From: Pimelobacter simplex
GTDB lineage: Bacteria > Actinomycetota > Actinomycetes > Propionibacteriales > Nocardioidaceae
Direction: 5' to 3'
DNA length: 64,000 nt
NCBI GenBank assembly: GCA_016803235.1
Contig: JADCLI010000014.1
Span: forward strand, 1 to 64,000
Shown: positions 8,960 to 16,489 of the stretch, piece by piece
How positions within the stretch are numbered: the stretch's first letter is position 1
Layout of the letters: each line of letters opens with the position of its first letter
The notes under the pieces: generated by a model
What the model saw: only the letters and a program-made list of their open reading frames with translations
Told to the model about the DNA's origin: nothing
The model's database searches: none
Program-made: the position numbers and the translations under genes

Positions 8960-9924
8960 TGCTGCTCGCGGATCTGGTTCTCGACGTCGTGCAGGCTCTT
9001 CTCGAGGTCGGCCTGGCTGATCGTGACGAACTCCGCGGTGCCGCCGGCCGCCTCGTCGACGCCGTCGAGCACTCCGTCGGTCTGCTGGTAGACCTCGACC
9101 AGCTTCAGCAGGGCCGGGTTGTCCTTGTCCTCGGCGCGGACGGCGAAGATGTTGACGTACGGGATCGCCTTCGGGTCGCTCGCGTCGTCGACGGCGATGG
9201 CGTCGTCGAACTCGAGTCCGGCGTCCTCGACGAAGTCGTTGTTGACGATCGCGGCCGCCACGTCGGGCAGCGAGGTCGGTGTCAGGTCTGCCTGCAGGGC
9301 CTTCACCTTCACCCGCGAGGCGGACTCGTCGACGTCGGCGACGGTGGAGAAGATCGAGCCGCCGTCCTTGAGCTCGATCAAGCCCGCCGACTGCAGCACG
9401 AGCAGGCCGCGGGCCTGGTTGGAGTCGTCGTCGGGGACGATCACGGTCTCGCCGTCGGGGATGTCCGCGACGTCGTCGTACTTCTGCGAGTAGAGGCCGA
9501 GCGGGTAGATCGCCGTCGCGCCGAGCGGGACCAGGTCGTCGTCGTTGGCGACGTTGTACTCCGCCAGGTAGACGATGTGCTGGAACTGGTTGGCGTCCAG
9601 CTCCCCCTCGGCCAGCGCGGGGTTGGGCAGCGGGTACTCGGCGAAGTCGCGGATCTCGAGCTCGATGCCGGCGTCCTTCGCGGCGTCCTCCAGCGTCTTC
9701 CAGTACGGGTCGCTCGCGCCGACGGTGCCGAGCACCACCTTCACCGGGTCGTCCTTCGACAGCTCGGCGGCGCCGTCGCCGCCGGTCGCGCGGCGCGTGT
9801 CGTCGCCGTCGCGGGTCAGGAGGAAGATCGCCGCCGCGATGACGGCGAGCACGGCCACGGCCGCGCCGATCACCAGCGGCAGCCGGGACTTCGGGGCCTC
9901 GATGAGAGGGGTCTGGTCGGACAT
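8956..9924 (-). CDS. metQ: MetQ/NlpA-type methionine-binding protein, membrane-anchored without lipobox
   Basis: A 322-residue substrate-binding protein of the NlpA family, judged from GTVGASDPYWKTLEDAAKDAGIELE and DANQFQHIVYL, and from its place before metN-metI. Family members are normally lipoproteins with a lipobox Cys. This one has a hydrophilic 15-residue start, a hydrophobic helix (about residues 15-36, LPLVIGAAVAVLAVIAAAIF) and no cysteine in the whole protein, so it must be held by an uncleaved transmembrane helix or cleaved by another route. The length is somewhat above the usual 270-280 because of this N-terminus. The gene is first in its operon and divergent from the leader-RNA locus. 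Confidence 0.9.
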   Translation of the reverse strand: MSDQTPLIEAPKSRLPLVIGAAVAVLAVIAAAIFLLTRDGDDTRRATGGDGAAELSKDDPVKVVLGTVGASDPYWKTLEDAAKDAGIELEIRDFAEYPLPNPALAEGELDANQFQHIVYLAEYNVANDDDLVPLGATAIYPLGLYSQKYDDVADIPDGETVIVPDDDSNQARGLLVLQSAGLIELKDGGSIFSTVADVDESASRVKVKALQADLTPTSLPDVAAAIVNNDFVEDAGLEFDDAIAVDDASDPKAIPYVNIFAVRAEDKDNPALLKLVEVYQQTDGVLDGVDEAAGGTAEFVTISQADLEKSLHDVENQIREQQ

Positions 9925-9972
9925 GCCGGACTTAATGCCACCAAACCGCTAGACATTCCCGGCGTGGGCGTT

Positions 9973-9987
9973 GCCTGTGTCACAGGC
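9973..9987. promoter_or_regulatory. 15-base palindrome between metQ and the leader RNA
   Basis: GCCTGTGTCACAGGC is a perfect 7-base inverted repeat around one central base. It sits between the metQ start and the plus-strand promoter at 10003-10031, a natural place for a shared operator. I do not recognise the regulator, and I see no SAM-riboswitch-like fold upstream of metQ. Confidence 0.4.
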
Positions 9988-10002
9988 CGTCAGGAAATCC
10001 CG

Positions 10003-10031
10003 TTGTGCACCGTCGATCCGCGACCTAACGT
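10003..10031 (+). promoter_or_regulatory. sigma-70-type promoter of the leader RNA
   Basis: TTGTGC at 10003-10008, a 17-base spacer and TAACGT at 10026-10031 (TAnnnT type) fit a housekeeping promoter, with a start expected near 10037. That places the strong ribosome binding site at 10045-10055 about 8 bases into the transcript. Confidence 0.55.
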
Positions 10032-10063
10032 TGTCGCACACGGGAAAGGAGGTGGTCCGAAGA

Positions 10064-10102
10064 ATGAGTTCTTCCAGGACGCGTGAGGTGGCTGCCCGCT
10101 AG
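10064..10102 (+). CDS. 12-codon leader peptide ORF with a very strong ribosome binding site
   Basis: The ORF reads MSSSRTREVAAR and stops at TAG 10100-10102. It is preceded by AAAGGAGGTGG (10045-10055), near-perfect complementarity to the 3' end of 16S rRNA, 8 bases before the ATG. Such a site is far stronger than those of the surrounding genes and argues that translation itself is the function. Three of twelve codons are Arg (AGG, CGT, CGC) and three are Ser. Its end lies within the hairpin-forming region described for the RNA. It could be a regulatory leader peptide; a functional micropeptide is less likely. Confidence 0.55.
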   Translation: MSSSRTREVAAR

Positions 10103-10150
10103 CAGCCCCGCAGTTCATCAGGGCTGCGCGCGAAACCAACGCAGCCACCC

Positions 10151-10221
10151 GACCCGCAGGTGAAACCGGGATCGTCCCCCGGCCCGGTCCGAGGACCGCA
10201 CCTGCGGGTCGCTGCATTTTT
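10151..10221 (+). terminator. intrinsic terminator of the leader RNA
   Basis: GACCCGCAGGTG (10151-10162) pairs perfectly with CACCTGCGGGTC (10199-10210), enclosing a smaller CGGTCC/GGACCG hairpin. GCAGC (10141-10145) can extend the base of the stem with GCTGC (10211-10215), directly before ATTTTT (10216-10221). The T-run makes this the clearest factor-independent terminator in the window. Confidence 0.65.
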
Positions 10222-10278
10222 CGCCGCCCCGTCGCGGTGCGGGCCTGCGAGCACGGCGACGGATCGGGCGGGGAGGTC

Positions 10279-10310
10279 GTATCGAGACCCGGGGTGAGGC
10301 GTCTCGATAC
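10279..10310. repeat. REP-like inverted repeat
   Basis: GTATCGAGAC (10279-10288) and GTCTCGATAC (10301-10310) form a perfect 10-base inverted repeat, followed by a GCCGCC/GGCGGC hairpin and a CTACTCGACGAGC tail. The composition resembles dispersed palindromic repeats of Nocardioides-type genomes (from memory). Confidence 0.6.
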
Positions 10311-10333
10311 GCCGCCTCCGCTCGTTCCTCGCT

Positions 10334-10437
10334 CCGGCGGCTACTCGACGAGCTTGGCCGGCGGCTACTCGACGAGCTTGGCCGGCGGCTACTCGACGAG
10401 CGTGGCCGGCGGCTACGCGACGAGCGTGGCCGGCGGG
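10334..10437. repeat. four tandem 24-base repeats derived from the REP tail
   Basis: The unit CCGGCGGCTACTCGACGAGC plus TTGG or GTGG is repeated at 10334, 10358, 10382 and 10406, with a truncated fifth copy from 10430. The last two copies carry point changes (CGTGG; CTACGCGACG), as expected for ageing duplications. An open frame can be read through the array but has no initiation signal and encodes only the repeat, so I treat it as non-coding. Confidence 0.8.
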
Positions 10438-10443
10438 TCGCGA

Positions 10444-10497
10444 ATAGTTGCCCTGGTCAACCATTCGGCATATGGTTGATCTACGACAACCATTCGG
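10444..10497. promoter_or_regulatory. MarR-type operator array upstream of the MFS exporter
   Basis: Four half-sites of the form ATGGTTG/CAACCAT are arranged as two overlapping palindromes and an extra half: ATAGTTG (10444-10450), TCAACCAT (10457-10464), ATGGTTGA (10472-10479) and CAACCATTCGG (10487-10497, a direct repeat of 10458-10468). The natural ligand is the MarR protein encoded at the end of the operon. Confidence 0.7.
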
Positions 10498-10524
10498 GTG
10501 AGGACGAGAAGAGATGACGACTCG

Positions 10525-12123
10525 ATGACCAACGCTCCGGCGGCCACCGCCGAACCGGGCCAGATGACCCACCGCGAGATCATGGAGGCCCTGACCGGGC
10601 TGCTGCTCGCGATGTTCGTGGCCATGCTCTCCAGCACCGTGGTGAGCAACGCCCTGCCCGCGATCGTGACCGACCTGCACGGCAGCCAGACCGGCTACAC
10701 CTGGGTCGTCGTCGCGACGCTGCTGACGATGACGGCGACCACCCCGATCTGGGGCAAGCTCGCCGACCTGTTCAGCAAGAAGCTGCTGGTGCAGGTCGCG
10801 CTGGTCATCTTCTCGATCGGCTCGGTCGTCGCCGCAGCGGCGCCCAGCATGGGCGTGCTCATCGGCGCGCGGGCCTTCCAGGGCCTGGGCGTCGGCGGCC
10901 TGACCGCGCTGGTCCAGGTCGTCATCGCCTCGATGGTCTCCCCGCGCGAGCGCGGTCGCTACAGCGGCTACATCGGTGCGGTCTTCGCGACCGCCACGGT
11001 GAGCGGCCCGCTGCTCGGCGGCCTGATCGTGGACAGCCCGTTGGGCTGGCGCGGCTGCTTCGTCGTCGGCATCCCGATCGCCGCGATCGCCTTCGTCGTC
11101 CTCCAGAAGACCCTGCACCTGCCCACGATCAAGCGCGATGTCAAGATCGACTACCTCGGCGCCACCCTGATCATGGCCGGCATCAGCCTGATCCTGGTCT
11201 GGGTCAGCCTCGCGGGCACCAGCTTCGAGTGGGTCTCCGCCACGTCGGCGGCGCTGGTCGCCGGCAGCCTGGCGCTCGTCGGCGGCGCGCTGTGGGTCGA
11301 GGCGAGGGTCGCCAGCGAACCGGTCATCCCGCTGCGCCTGTTCCGCGACCGCACCACCGCGCTGGCCACCGCCGCCTCGGTGATGATCGGCGTCGCGATG
11401 TTCGGCGCGACCGTCTACCTGAGCCAGTACTTCCAGCTCGCCCGCGGCATGAGCCCCACCGAGGCCGGCCTGATGTCGGTCGCCATGGTCGGCGGCCTGC
11501 TCGTGTCGAGCATCGTCAGCGGCCGGGTCATCACGAGGACCGGCCTGTGGAAGCGGTGGCTGGTCGGCGGCATGCTCTTCGTCATCGCCGGCATCGCCCT
11601 GCTCGGCACGATCGACGCCACCACCTCGCTGTGGGTGGTCGGCGGCTACATGGCACTGACCGGCATCGGCCTCGGCGCGACCATGCAGAACCTGGTGCTC
11701 GCCGTGCAGAACAACACCGCCCCCGAGGACATGGGTGCGGCCAGCTCGGTCGTCGCGATGTTCCGCTCGATCGGTGGCTCCGCCGGCGTCGCAGCGCTCG
11801 GCGCGGTCCTCGCCCACCAGGTCACCAGCGGCGTCGAGAACGGCATCGGGGCCCTCGTCCGGGCGGGCCGGATCACCCAGGAGCAGCTCGCCGCGATGCA
11901 GCACTCGACCGGGGACATCCCCCGGCTGGCCGACCTCCCGGCCCCGATCCGGGCGCTCTACGAGGCCTCCTTCGGCGACGCGGTCGGTCACCTGTTCCTG
12001 GTCGCGGCTCCCTTCGCCGTGGTCGCCTTCGTGTGCATCCTCTTCATCAAGGAGGTCCCGCTGCGGACGTCCAACGGTCCCGTCGCGGCCGAGGCGGAGA
12101 AGGTGCTGGAGGAGCAGCGATGA
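10525..12123 (+). CDS. MFS drug exporter, DHA2 (14-helix) type
   Basis: A 532-residue EmrB/QacA-type proton-coupled exporter. About 14 hydrophobic segments are visible; the antiporter motif C appears as GPLLGGLI after GYIGAVFATATVS, and motif A as GKLADLFSKK. The long C-terminal segment between the last helices (VTSGVENGIGALVRAGRI) is typical of DHA2 pumps. The ATG at 10525 is chosen from homology-like spacing; GTG 10498 is an in-frame alternative. A four-codon ORF (10514-10528, MTTR) ends on the start codon and may couple initiation. It overlaps marR by 3 bases (ATGA). Expression should be repressed by that MarR through the site at 10444-10497. Confidence 0.9.
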   Translation: MTNAPAATAEPGQMTHREIMEALTGLLLAMFVAMLSSTVVSNALPAIVTDLHGSQTGYTWVVVATLLTMTATTPIWGKLADLFSKKLLVQVALVIFSIGSVVAAAAPSMGVLIGARAFQGLGVGGLTALVQVVIASMVSPRERGRYSGYIGAVFATATVSGPLLGGLIVDSPLGWRGCFVVGIPIAAIAFVVLQKTLHLPTIKRDVKIDYLGATLIMAGISLILVWVSLAGTSFEWVSATSAALVAGSLALVGGALWVEARVASEPVIPLRLFRDRTTALATAASVMIGVAMFGATVYLSQYFQLARGMSPTEAGLMSVAMVGGLLVSSIVSGRVITRTGLWKRWLVGGMLFVIAGIALLGTIDATTSLWVVGGYMALTGIGLGATMQNLVLAVQNNTAPEDMGAASSVVAMFRSIGGSAGVAALGAVLAHQVTSGVENGIGALVRAGRITQEQLAAMQHSTGDIPRLADLPAPIRALYEASFGDAVGHLFLVAAPFAVVAFVCILFIKEVPLRTSNGPVAAEAEKVLEEQR

Positions 12124-12515
12124 ACGCCACGCTCACCCGCACCGACGCGCTGCGCGACCTCGAGGTCGAGGTCGGCGTGCTGATCCGGCGGGTCCGGCGC
12201 GTGATCGGGGAGCGAGCCCGGGCGGTCCACCCGGACCTGCTCCCGTCGTCGTACCTCATGCTCAGCTACGTCGGCGACAACGGGCCACTGCGCGCCTCGG
12301 CCATGTGCGCGGTGTTCGAGATCGACAAGGGCGCGATCAGCCGGCAGGTGCAGCACCTCATCGACCTCGGCCTGGTCGACCGGGCCCCCGACCCGGAGGA
12401 GCGGCGCGAGCTGCTCGCCGAGCGTCTGGGGGACTGGCCGGTCGAGGAGCTGCAGGAGTTCGCGGCGTCCCTGCGGCGCTACAACGACGCGCTCGGGATC
12501 CCCGCGGACCGCTGA
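12120..12515 (+). CDS. MarR family regulator with truncated wing
   Basis: A 131-residue winged-helix regulator. The DNA-recognition part is clear (LRASAMCAVFEIDKGAISRQ, then VQHLIDLGLVDRAPDP). Directly after PDPEERRE, where the family normally has the wing (D-x-R-x-x-x-L-x-L-T-x-x-G) and the start of helix 5, the sequence jumps to ELLAERLGDWPVEELQEF, the usual C-terminal dimerization helix. About 20-25 residues appear to be missing in frame, and the protein is shorter than the normal 140-150. DNA binding may be altered; the operator array upstream suggests the system is, or recently was, functional. Confidence 0.8.
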   Translation: MNATLTRTDALRDLEVEVGVLIRRVRRVIGERARAVHPDLLPSSYLMLSYVGDNGPLRASAMCAVFEIDKGAISRQVQHLIDLGLVDRAPDPEERRELLAERLGDWPVEELQEFAASLRRYNDALGIPADR

Positions 12516-12521
12516 GCAGGC

Positions 12522-14114
12522 TCAGCGGACCCAGGCGGCGGTGTCCGGCGGCAGCACGCCGCCGGGCAGCGGCCCGCTGGCGACCAGCACCTCGCCCTGC
12601 GGCAGCGCCGCCGGGTAGGTCCCGGCGTTGAGGACGACCGTCACCCCCGCCCGGCGTACGACGAGCACGTCGTCGTCGACGCTCGCGACCGTCGCCTCCT
12701 CGGCACCGGCGAAGACCTCGCGCCGCGCCGCGAGCGCGCGGCGGTAGAACGCCAGGGTCGAGTCGGGGTCGGCCTGCTGGGCCTCGACCGTCAGGGCGGC
12801 CCAGTCGGCCGGCTGCGGGATCCACGGTTGGGCGCCGTCCGGCCCCCCGAACCCGTACGGCGGGGTGTCGCCCGACCACGGGAGCGGCACCCGGCAGCCG
12901 TCGCGCCCGGGCTGGCCGGTGCGGAACCACGACGGGTCCTGCCGCGCCTCGGGTGGCACCTCGACCTGCTCGAGGCCGAGCTCCTCGCCCTGGTAGAGGT
13001 AGGCCGATCCGGGCAGCGCCAGCATCGCCAGCGTGGCCGCACGACCGCGGGCGAGGCCGACCGGGCCGCCGCCGTACCGCGTGGGGTGGCGCTCCACGTC
13101 GTGGTTGGACAGCACCCAGGTCGGCGCGGACGCGGCCGCCGCCACCGCCTGGATCGAGTCGGTGATGACCTCGGCGAAGGCCTCGGCGGACCACGGGGTG
13201 CCGAGCCAGCCGAAGTTGAACGCCTGGTGCAGCTCGTCGGGGCGGATGAACATCGCCATGGAGGCGGCCGTCTGGGTCCAGGCCTCGGCGACGGCCATCC
13301 GGTCGCCGGGGTAGGAGTCGAGCACCTTGCGCCAGCGCCGGTAGACCTCGTGCACCTCCGGCTGGTCCCACATGGGCTCGTCGTTGAGGACCCGCTCGAC
13401 CATCGACTCGGCCGTCCGCTTCGTCTTCTCGGGGCGGACCTGGTCGCGCAGGCTGGCCTCCTTGTGCAGCCCGTGCGCGACGTCGACGCGGAACCCGTCG
13501 ACCCCGCGGTCCAGCCAGAACCGCAGCACGCCCTCGAACATGTCGCCGACCTCCGGGTTGCGCCAGTCGAGGTCGGGCTGGGAGCTGTCGAAGAGGTGGA
13601 GATACCACTCGCCGTCGGGCACCCGGGTCCAGGCGGGGCCGCCGAAGATCGAGTCCCAGTTGTTGGGAGGCTGTGCGCCGTCCTTCCCGCGACCCGGGCG
13701 GAACAGGTAGCGCGCCCGCTCCGGCGACCCGGGCCCGGCAGCGAGCGCGGCCTGGAACCAGGCGTGCTGGTCGGAGGTGTGGTTGGGGACCAGGTCGACG
13801 ATCACCCGCAGGCCCAGGCCGTGCGCGGTCTCCAGGAGGACGTCGAGGTCGGCGAGGGTGCCGAAGAGCGGGTCGACGTCGCGGTAGTCGGCGACGTCGT
13901 AGCCGTGGTCCTTCTGCGGCGAGGTGTAGAACGGCGTGATCCACAGTGCGTCCACGCCCAGGTCGCGCAGGTAGGGCAGCCGTGAGGTGATGCCGGGCAG
14001 GTCGCCGATCCCGTCCCCGTTGCCGTCCCCGGCCGGCAGGCCGTCGGCGAAGCTGCGGACGTAGACCTGGTAGACGACGGCGTCGTACCACCACGGGTGT
14101 CGGGCCGCGGTCAC
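12522..14114 (-). CDS. alpha-glucosidase, GH13 family
   Basis: A 530-residue GH13 enzyme of the oligo-1,6-glucosidase/alpha-glucosidase branch. Conserved regions appear in order: [16 protein letters not shown] (nucleophile Asp), VAEAW (acid/base Glu) and SNHD (transition-state Asp), followed by [13 protein letters not shown]. It should release glucose from maltose-like or isomaltose-like oligosaccharides in the cytoplasm, since no signal peptide is seen. Start GTG 14114 overlaps the stop of the upstream hotdog-type gene (GTGA), so the two are coupled although their functions look unrelated. No sugar transporter or regulator accompanies it. Confidence 0.9.
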   Translation of the reverse strand: MTAARHPWWYDAVVYQVYVRSFADGLPAGDGNGDGIGDLPGITSRLPYLRDLGVDALWITPFYTSPQKDHGYDVADYRDVDPLFGTLADLDVLLETAHGLGLRVIVDLVPNHTSDQHAWFQAALAAGPGSPERARYLFRPGRGKDGAQPPNNWDSIFGGPAWTRVPDGEWYLHLFDSSQPDLDWRNPEVGDMFEGVLRFWLDRGVDGFRVDVAHGLHKEASLRDQVRPEKTKRTAESMVERVLNDEPMWDQPEVHEVYRRWRKVLDSYPGDRMAVAEAWTQTAASMAMFIRPDELHQAFNFGWLGTPWSAEAFAEVITDSIQAVAAAASAPTWVLSNHDVERHPTRYGGGPVGLARGRAATLAMLALPGSAYLYQGEELGLEQVEVPPEARQDPSWFRTGQPGRDGCRVPLPWSGDTPPYGFGGPDGAQPWIPQPADWAALTVEAQQADPDSTLAFYRRALAARREVFAGAEEATVASVDDDVLVVRRAGVTVVLNAGTYPAALPQGEVLVASGPLPGGVLPPDTAAWVR

Positions 14115-14839
14115 CGGAACGCCTCCGGGTCGACGGTGAACCAGGTGTGCTCGGCGGTGGCGACCACCTCGTCGTCGGGGCCGTAGACGGTCGCGGCGGT
14201 GAACGTCTTGCGGCCGTCGATGCCGCGCAGCTCGCCGACGACGACGTAGCGCTGCGAGGTCCGCGGCAGGCTGCGCACCTCGGCGGTCATCCGGCCGAGC
14301 ACGGACGGGCGGCCCTCGAGGTCGCTGGCCCAGCCGCCCGGGCAGTCGAGGGCGGCCCACGCGATCGGGACGGAGCTCTCGTACGGCGTCCAGGTGGCCG
14401 CGACCCGCGCGTCCTCGGGATCGCCCGGCGCCACGGCCCCGGCGAAGAGCCGCAGGCCGTCGCCGACCCGGCGGTCGGGCCCGCAGGCGAAGCAGGTCGG
14501 GAACGGGTGCGAGCGGTGGCCCAGGTAGCGGGTCTCCGCCTCGGCTGCGGTCGACGCGGGCACCGGCGCGACCGGGACCGGCCGCGCCTCGGCGTACACC
14601 GCCTCGGCGACCGGCTGCCCGTCGCGGGTCAGCGTCGCGCCGGCGGCCGTCGCGAGGACGGGCATGGGTACGTCGAGCGGCGGGGGCAGCCGCAGGGTGA
14701 CCGTCACGGCGGTGCCGATGCCCTGGGCCGGCAGCGTCGCGGCGAGGGCGCCGCAGGTCCAGCCGCCGTTGCCGGAGCGGGGTGGCCCGTTGAAGCGGTG
14801 GGGGACGATCAGGGGCGGCAGCGGGGAGGACGCGGTCAC
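14111..14839 (-). CDS. hotdog-fold (thioesterase-like) protein
   Basis: A 242-residue protein without signal peptide. The N-terminal [20 protein letters not shown] resembles the substrate-tunnel segment of double-hotdog acyl-CoA thioesterase-like proteins; the middle carries [11 protein letters not shown], a CxxC-like pair, and the C-terminal half ends with strands such as [20 protein letters not shown] that fit a second hotdog unit. A catalytic residue cannot be assigned with confidence. It starts at GTG 14839 and is coupled to the alpha-glucosidase. It is divergent from the dtxR-type gene. Confidence 0.6.
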   Translation of the reverse strand: MTASSPLPPLIVPHRFNGPPRSGNGGWTCGALAATLPAQGIGTAVTVTLRLPPPLDVPMPVLATAAGATLTRDGQPVAEAVYAEARPVPVAPVPASTAAEAETRYLGHRSHPFPTCFACGPDRRVGDGLRLFAGAVAPGDPEDARVAATWTPYESSVPIAWAALDCPGGWASDLEGRPSVLGRMTAEVRSLPRTSQRYVVVGELRGIDGRKTFTAATVYGPDDEVVATAEHTWFTVDPEAFR

Positions 14840-14854
14840 CGGTCCAGCATGGCA

Positions 14855-14893
14855 GGCCGCTGGTGTGCGGCCTTTCTCTTAATGGGTCAGAAT
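14855..14893 (+). promoter_or_regulatory. hairpin and -10 region upstream of the iron repressor
   Basis: GGCCGC/GCGGCC (14855-14872, 6-base loop) is followed by TTTCTCTT, a weak terminator-like shape on the plus strand. CAGAAT at 14888-14893 is a plausible -10 box and lies 6 bases before the GTG at 14900; with no ribosome binding site present, the repressor mRNA is probably leaderless. No clear -35 box or iron box (TTAGGTTAGGCTAACC-like) is seen. Confidence 0.4.
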
Positions 14894-14899
14894 AGGCGC

Positions 14900-15586
14900 G
14901 TGAGCGATCTCATCGACACCACCGAGATGTACCTCCGCACGATCTACGAGCTGATCGAGGAGGGCATCGTCCCGCTGCGGGCGCGCATCGCCGAGCGCCT
15001 GCACCAGAGCGGGCCGACGGTGTCGCAGACGGTGGCCCGGATGGAGCGCGACGGCCTGCTGACCGTCGAGGGCGACCGCCACCTCGAGCTCACCGAGGAG
15101 GGCCACCGCCTCGCGACCCGCGTCATGCGCAAGCACCGGCTCGCCGAGCGCCTGCTCACCGACGTGATCGGGCTCGACTGGGAGCTGGTCCACGAGGAGG
15201 CGTGCCGCTGGGAGCACGTCATGTCCGAGACCGTCGAGCGGCGCCTCATCGAGCTGCTCGGCCACCCGACCGAGTCGCCGTACGGCAACCCGATCCCGGG
15301 CCTCGGCGAGCTCGGCCAGGACGCCCTCGGCGAGAACTTCATGGCCGACGTCGAGCCGCTCTCCAAGGCCGCCGGGCCCGAGTCCGCCCGCGCCGTCGTG
15401 CGCCGCATCTCCGAGGAGATGCAGAAGGACGACTCGCTGATGAGCGCGATGCGCCGGGTCGGCGCGCTGCCCGACAAGACGATCACCATCCAGGCCACCG
15501 CCGACGGCGTGCTCGTGGGCGCCGGTGGCGAGACCGCCGAGATCTTCCCCGAGGCGGCCGACCACATCTTCGTCAGGAAGCTGTAG
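14900..15586 (+). CDS. ideR: DtxR/IdeR family iron-dependent repressor
   Basis: A 228-residue metal-dependent repressor. The residues that bind metal in DtxR occur at the same numbers here: M10, C102, E105, H106 (primary site) and H79, E83, H98 (ancillary site). The helix-turn-helix includes [20 protein letters not shown], and the C-terminal part ([20 protein letters not shown]) is the SH3-like domain. Such proteins repress iron uptake when loaded with Fe(II); Cys at 102 favours iron over manganese. Start GTG 14900 gives exactly DtxR numbering. It converges on the sirtuin gene with a 14-base overlap of the 3' ends. Confidence 0.92.
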   Translation: MSDLIDTTEMYLRTIYELIEEGIVPLRARIAERLHQSGPTVSQTVARMERDGLLTVEGDRHLELTEEGHRLATRVMRKHRLAERLLTDVIGLDWELVHEEACRWEHVMSETVERRLIELLGHPTESPYGNPIPGLGELGQDALGENFMADVEPLSKAAGPESARAVVRRISEEMQKDDSLMSAMRRVGALPDKTITIQATADGVLVGAGGETAEIFPEAADHIFVRKL

Positions 15587-16430
15587 GGCTTCGGGCGGGG
15601 TCGACCCGCGCGCCCCGGCCCGCGGCCAGCGCGGTCAGCCACTCGCTGGTGCCGGCCTCGACCTTGTGCGTGGCCAGGTCGTCGCCGCGGGTGGTGCCGC
15701 GGTTGAGGATGACGACGTCGATGCCGTGCCGTGCGGCCCGGCGCACGAACCGCAGCCCGCTCATCACGGTCAGGCTCGACCCGGCCACGAGCAGGGTGCC
15801 GTCGGCGCCGGCGAGTGCCTCGACCGCGGCATAGCAGCGCTCGACCCGCGGCTTGGGGACGTTCTCGCCGAAGAACACGACGTCCGGCTTGAGCGGGCCG
15901 TCGCAGTCCACGCAGCCGGGGACGACGAAGTCCGCGGTGTCGTCGAGGTCGACGTCGCCGTCGGGCCGGACCGCGACGTCGCTGTGGCGGGCCGCCCAGC
16001 CCGGGTTGGCGTCCTCGAGCCTCTGCTGGAGCGCGGCGCGAGGCGTCGTGCGACGGCAGGACAGGCAGATCACGTCGGCGATCCGGCCGTGCAGCGCGAC
16101 CAGGTCGCGGGTGCCGGCCGCCTCGTGGAGACCGTCGACGTTCTGGGTGATGACGAGGTCGGCGCCGAGAGCGGCGACCGCACGGTGCCCGGCATTCGGC
16201 TCGGCACGGCGCATCCGCGACCAGCCGAGGTGGCTGCGCGCCCAGTACCGCTGCTGGGCTGCAGGCCCGGACACGAACTCCTGGTAGGTCATCGGCATCC
16301 GCGCCGGCGCGCCGGGACCGCGGTAGTCGGGGATGCCGGAGTCGGTGGACAGGCCGGCCCCGGTGAGCACGACGAGCGGGCCGGACGCGCAGCGCTCGAG
16401 CGCAGGGTCGTGTCGGCCGACGAGCGTCAC
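15573..16430 (-). CDS. cobB: Sir2-family NAD-dependent protein deacylase
   Basis: A 285-residue sirtuin. Visible motifs: [17 protein letters not shown] (NAD binding), TQNVDGLH and ALHGRI (catalytic His), the zinc-binding pairs CLSC and CVDC, and the [11 protein letters not shown] segment. It removes acyl groups from lysines using NAD+, giving nicotinamide and O-acyl-ADP-ribose. The length is slightly above the usual 240-280 and includes a short Asp-rich insert ([11 protein letters not shown]) between the zinc pairs. GTG 16430 is the start. It lies downstream of the methyltransferase gene on the same strand, separated by a long palindrome. Confidence 0.92.
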   Translation of the reverse strand: MTLVGRHDPALERCASGPLVVLTGAGLSTDSGIPDYRGPGAPARMPMTYQEFVSGPAAQQRYWARSHLGWSRMRRAEPNAGHRAVAALGADLVITQNVDGLHEAAGTRDLVALHGRIADVICLSCRRTTPRAALQQRLEDANPGWAARHSDVAVRPDGDVDLDDTADFVVPGCVDCDGPLKPDVVFFGENVPKPRVERCYAAVEALAGADGTLLVAGSSLTVMSGLRFVRRAARHGIDVVILNRGTTRGDDLATHKVEAGTSEWLTALAAGRGARVDPARSPTAS

Positions 16431-16441
16431 CGGTCAAGAGT

Positions 16442-16489
16442 AGAGACCACACGGGTGAAGAGCAGTCGCCCTTCACTCGTGTGGTCTCT
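16442..16489. repeat. 19-base-arm inverted repeat spanning the pcm stop codon
   Basis: AGAGACCACACGGGTGAAG (16442-16460) and CTTCACTCGTGTGGTCTCT (16471-16489) pair with a single mismatch around a 10-base loop. The right arm encodes the last residues and the stop of the methyltransferase gene. No T-run follows on either strand, so this is more like a mobile palindromic repeat than a simple terminator, although it would form a stable hairpin in RNA. Confidence 0.75.

Larger units (their letters stand above)
10037..10221 (+). ncRNA. structured leader-type RNA with alternative hairpins
   Basis: A predicted transcript of about 185 bases carries a 12-codon ORF followed by four mutually complementary segments: S1 GGTGGCTGC (10087-10095), S2 GCAGCCC (10102-10108), S3 GGGCTGC (10121-10127; the next G extends the S3-S4 pairing), S4 GCAGCCACC (10141-10149). 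S1 can pair with S4 over 9 bp while S2 pairs with S3 over 7 bp; alternatively the core of S1 (GGCTGC, 10090-10095) pairs with S2 and GGCTGCG (10122-10128) pairs with CGCAGCC (10140-10146). The stop codon of the ORF touches S2 and closely follows S1, so a ribosome there would change the choice. S4 can also pair with GCTGC (10211-10215) at the foot of the terminal hairpin. This is the geometry of transcription attenuation. I do not recognise it as a named RNA family. Confidence 0.6.

Noticed and set aside
9925..10020. SAM riboswitch upstream of metQ
   Set aside because: No S-box-like or SAM-IV-like conserved core is visible; only a 15-base palindrome and short promoter-like motifs.
10334..10437. 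Possible CRISPR array
   Set aside because: The 24-base units are directly adjacent with no unique spacers and no cas genes are present.
10237..10479. An 80-codon frame encoding GGYSTSLA repeats
   Set aside because: It is the translation of the 24-base tandem repeats, has no ribosome binding site and ends in the MarR operator.
14840..14900. Iron box for autoregulation of the DtxR/IdeR gene
   Set aside because: No TTAGGTTAG-type palindrome is present; the only structure is a GC hairpin with a T-rich tail.
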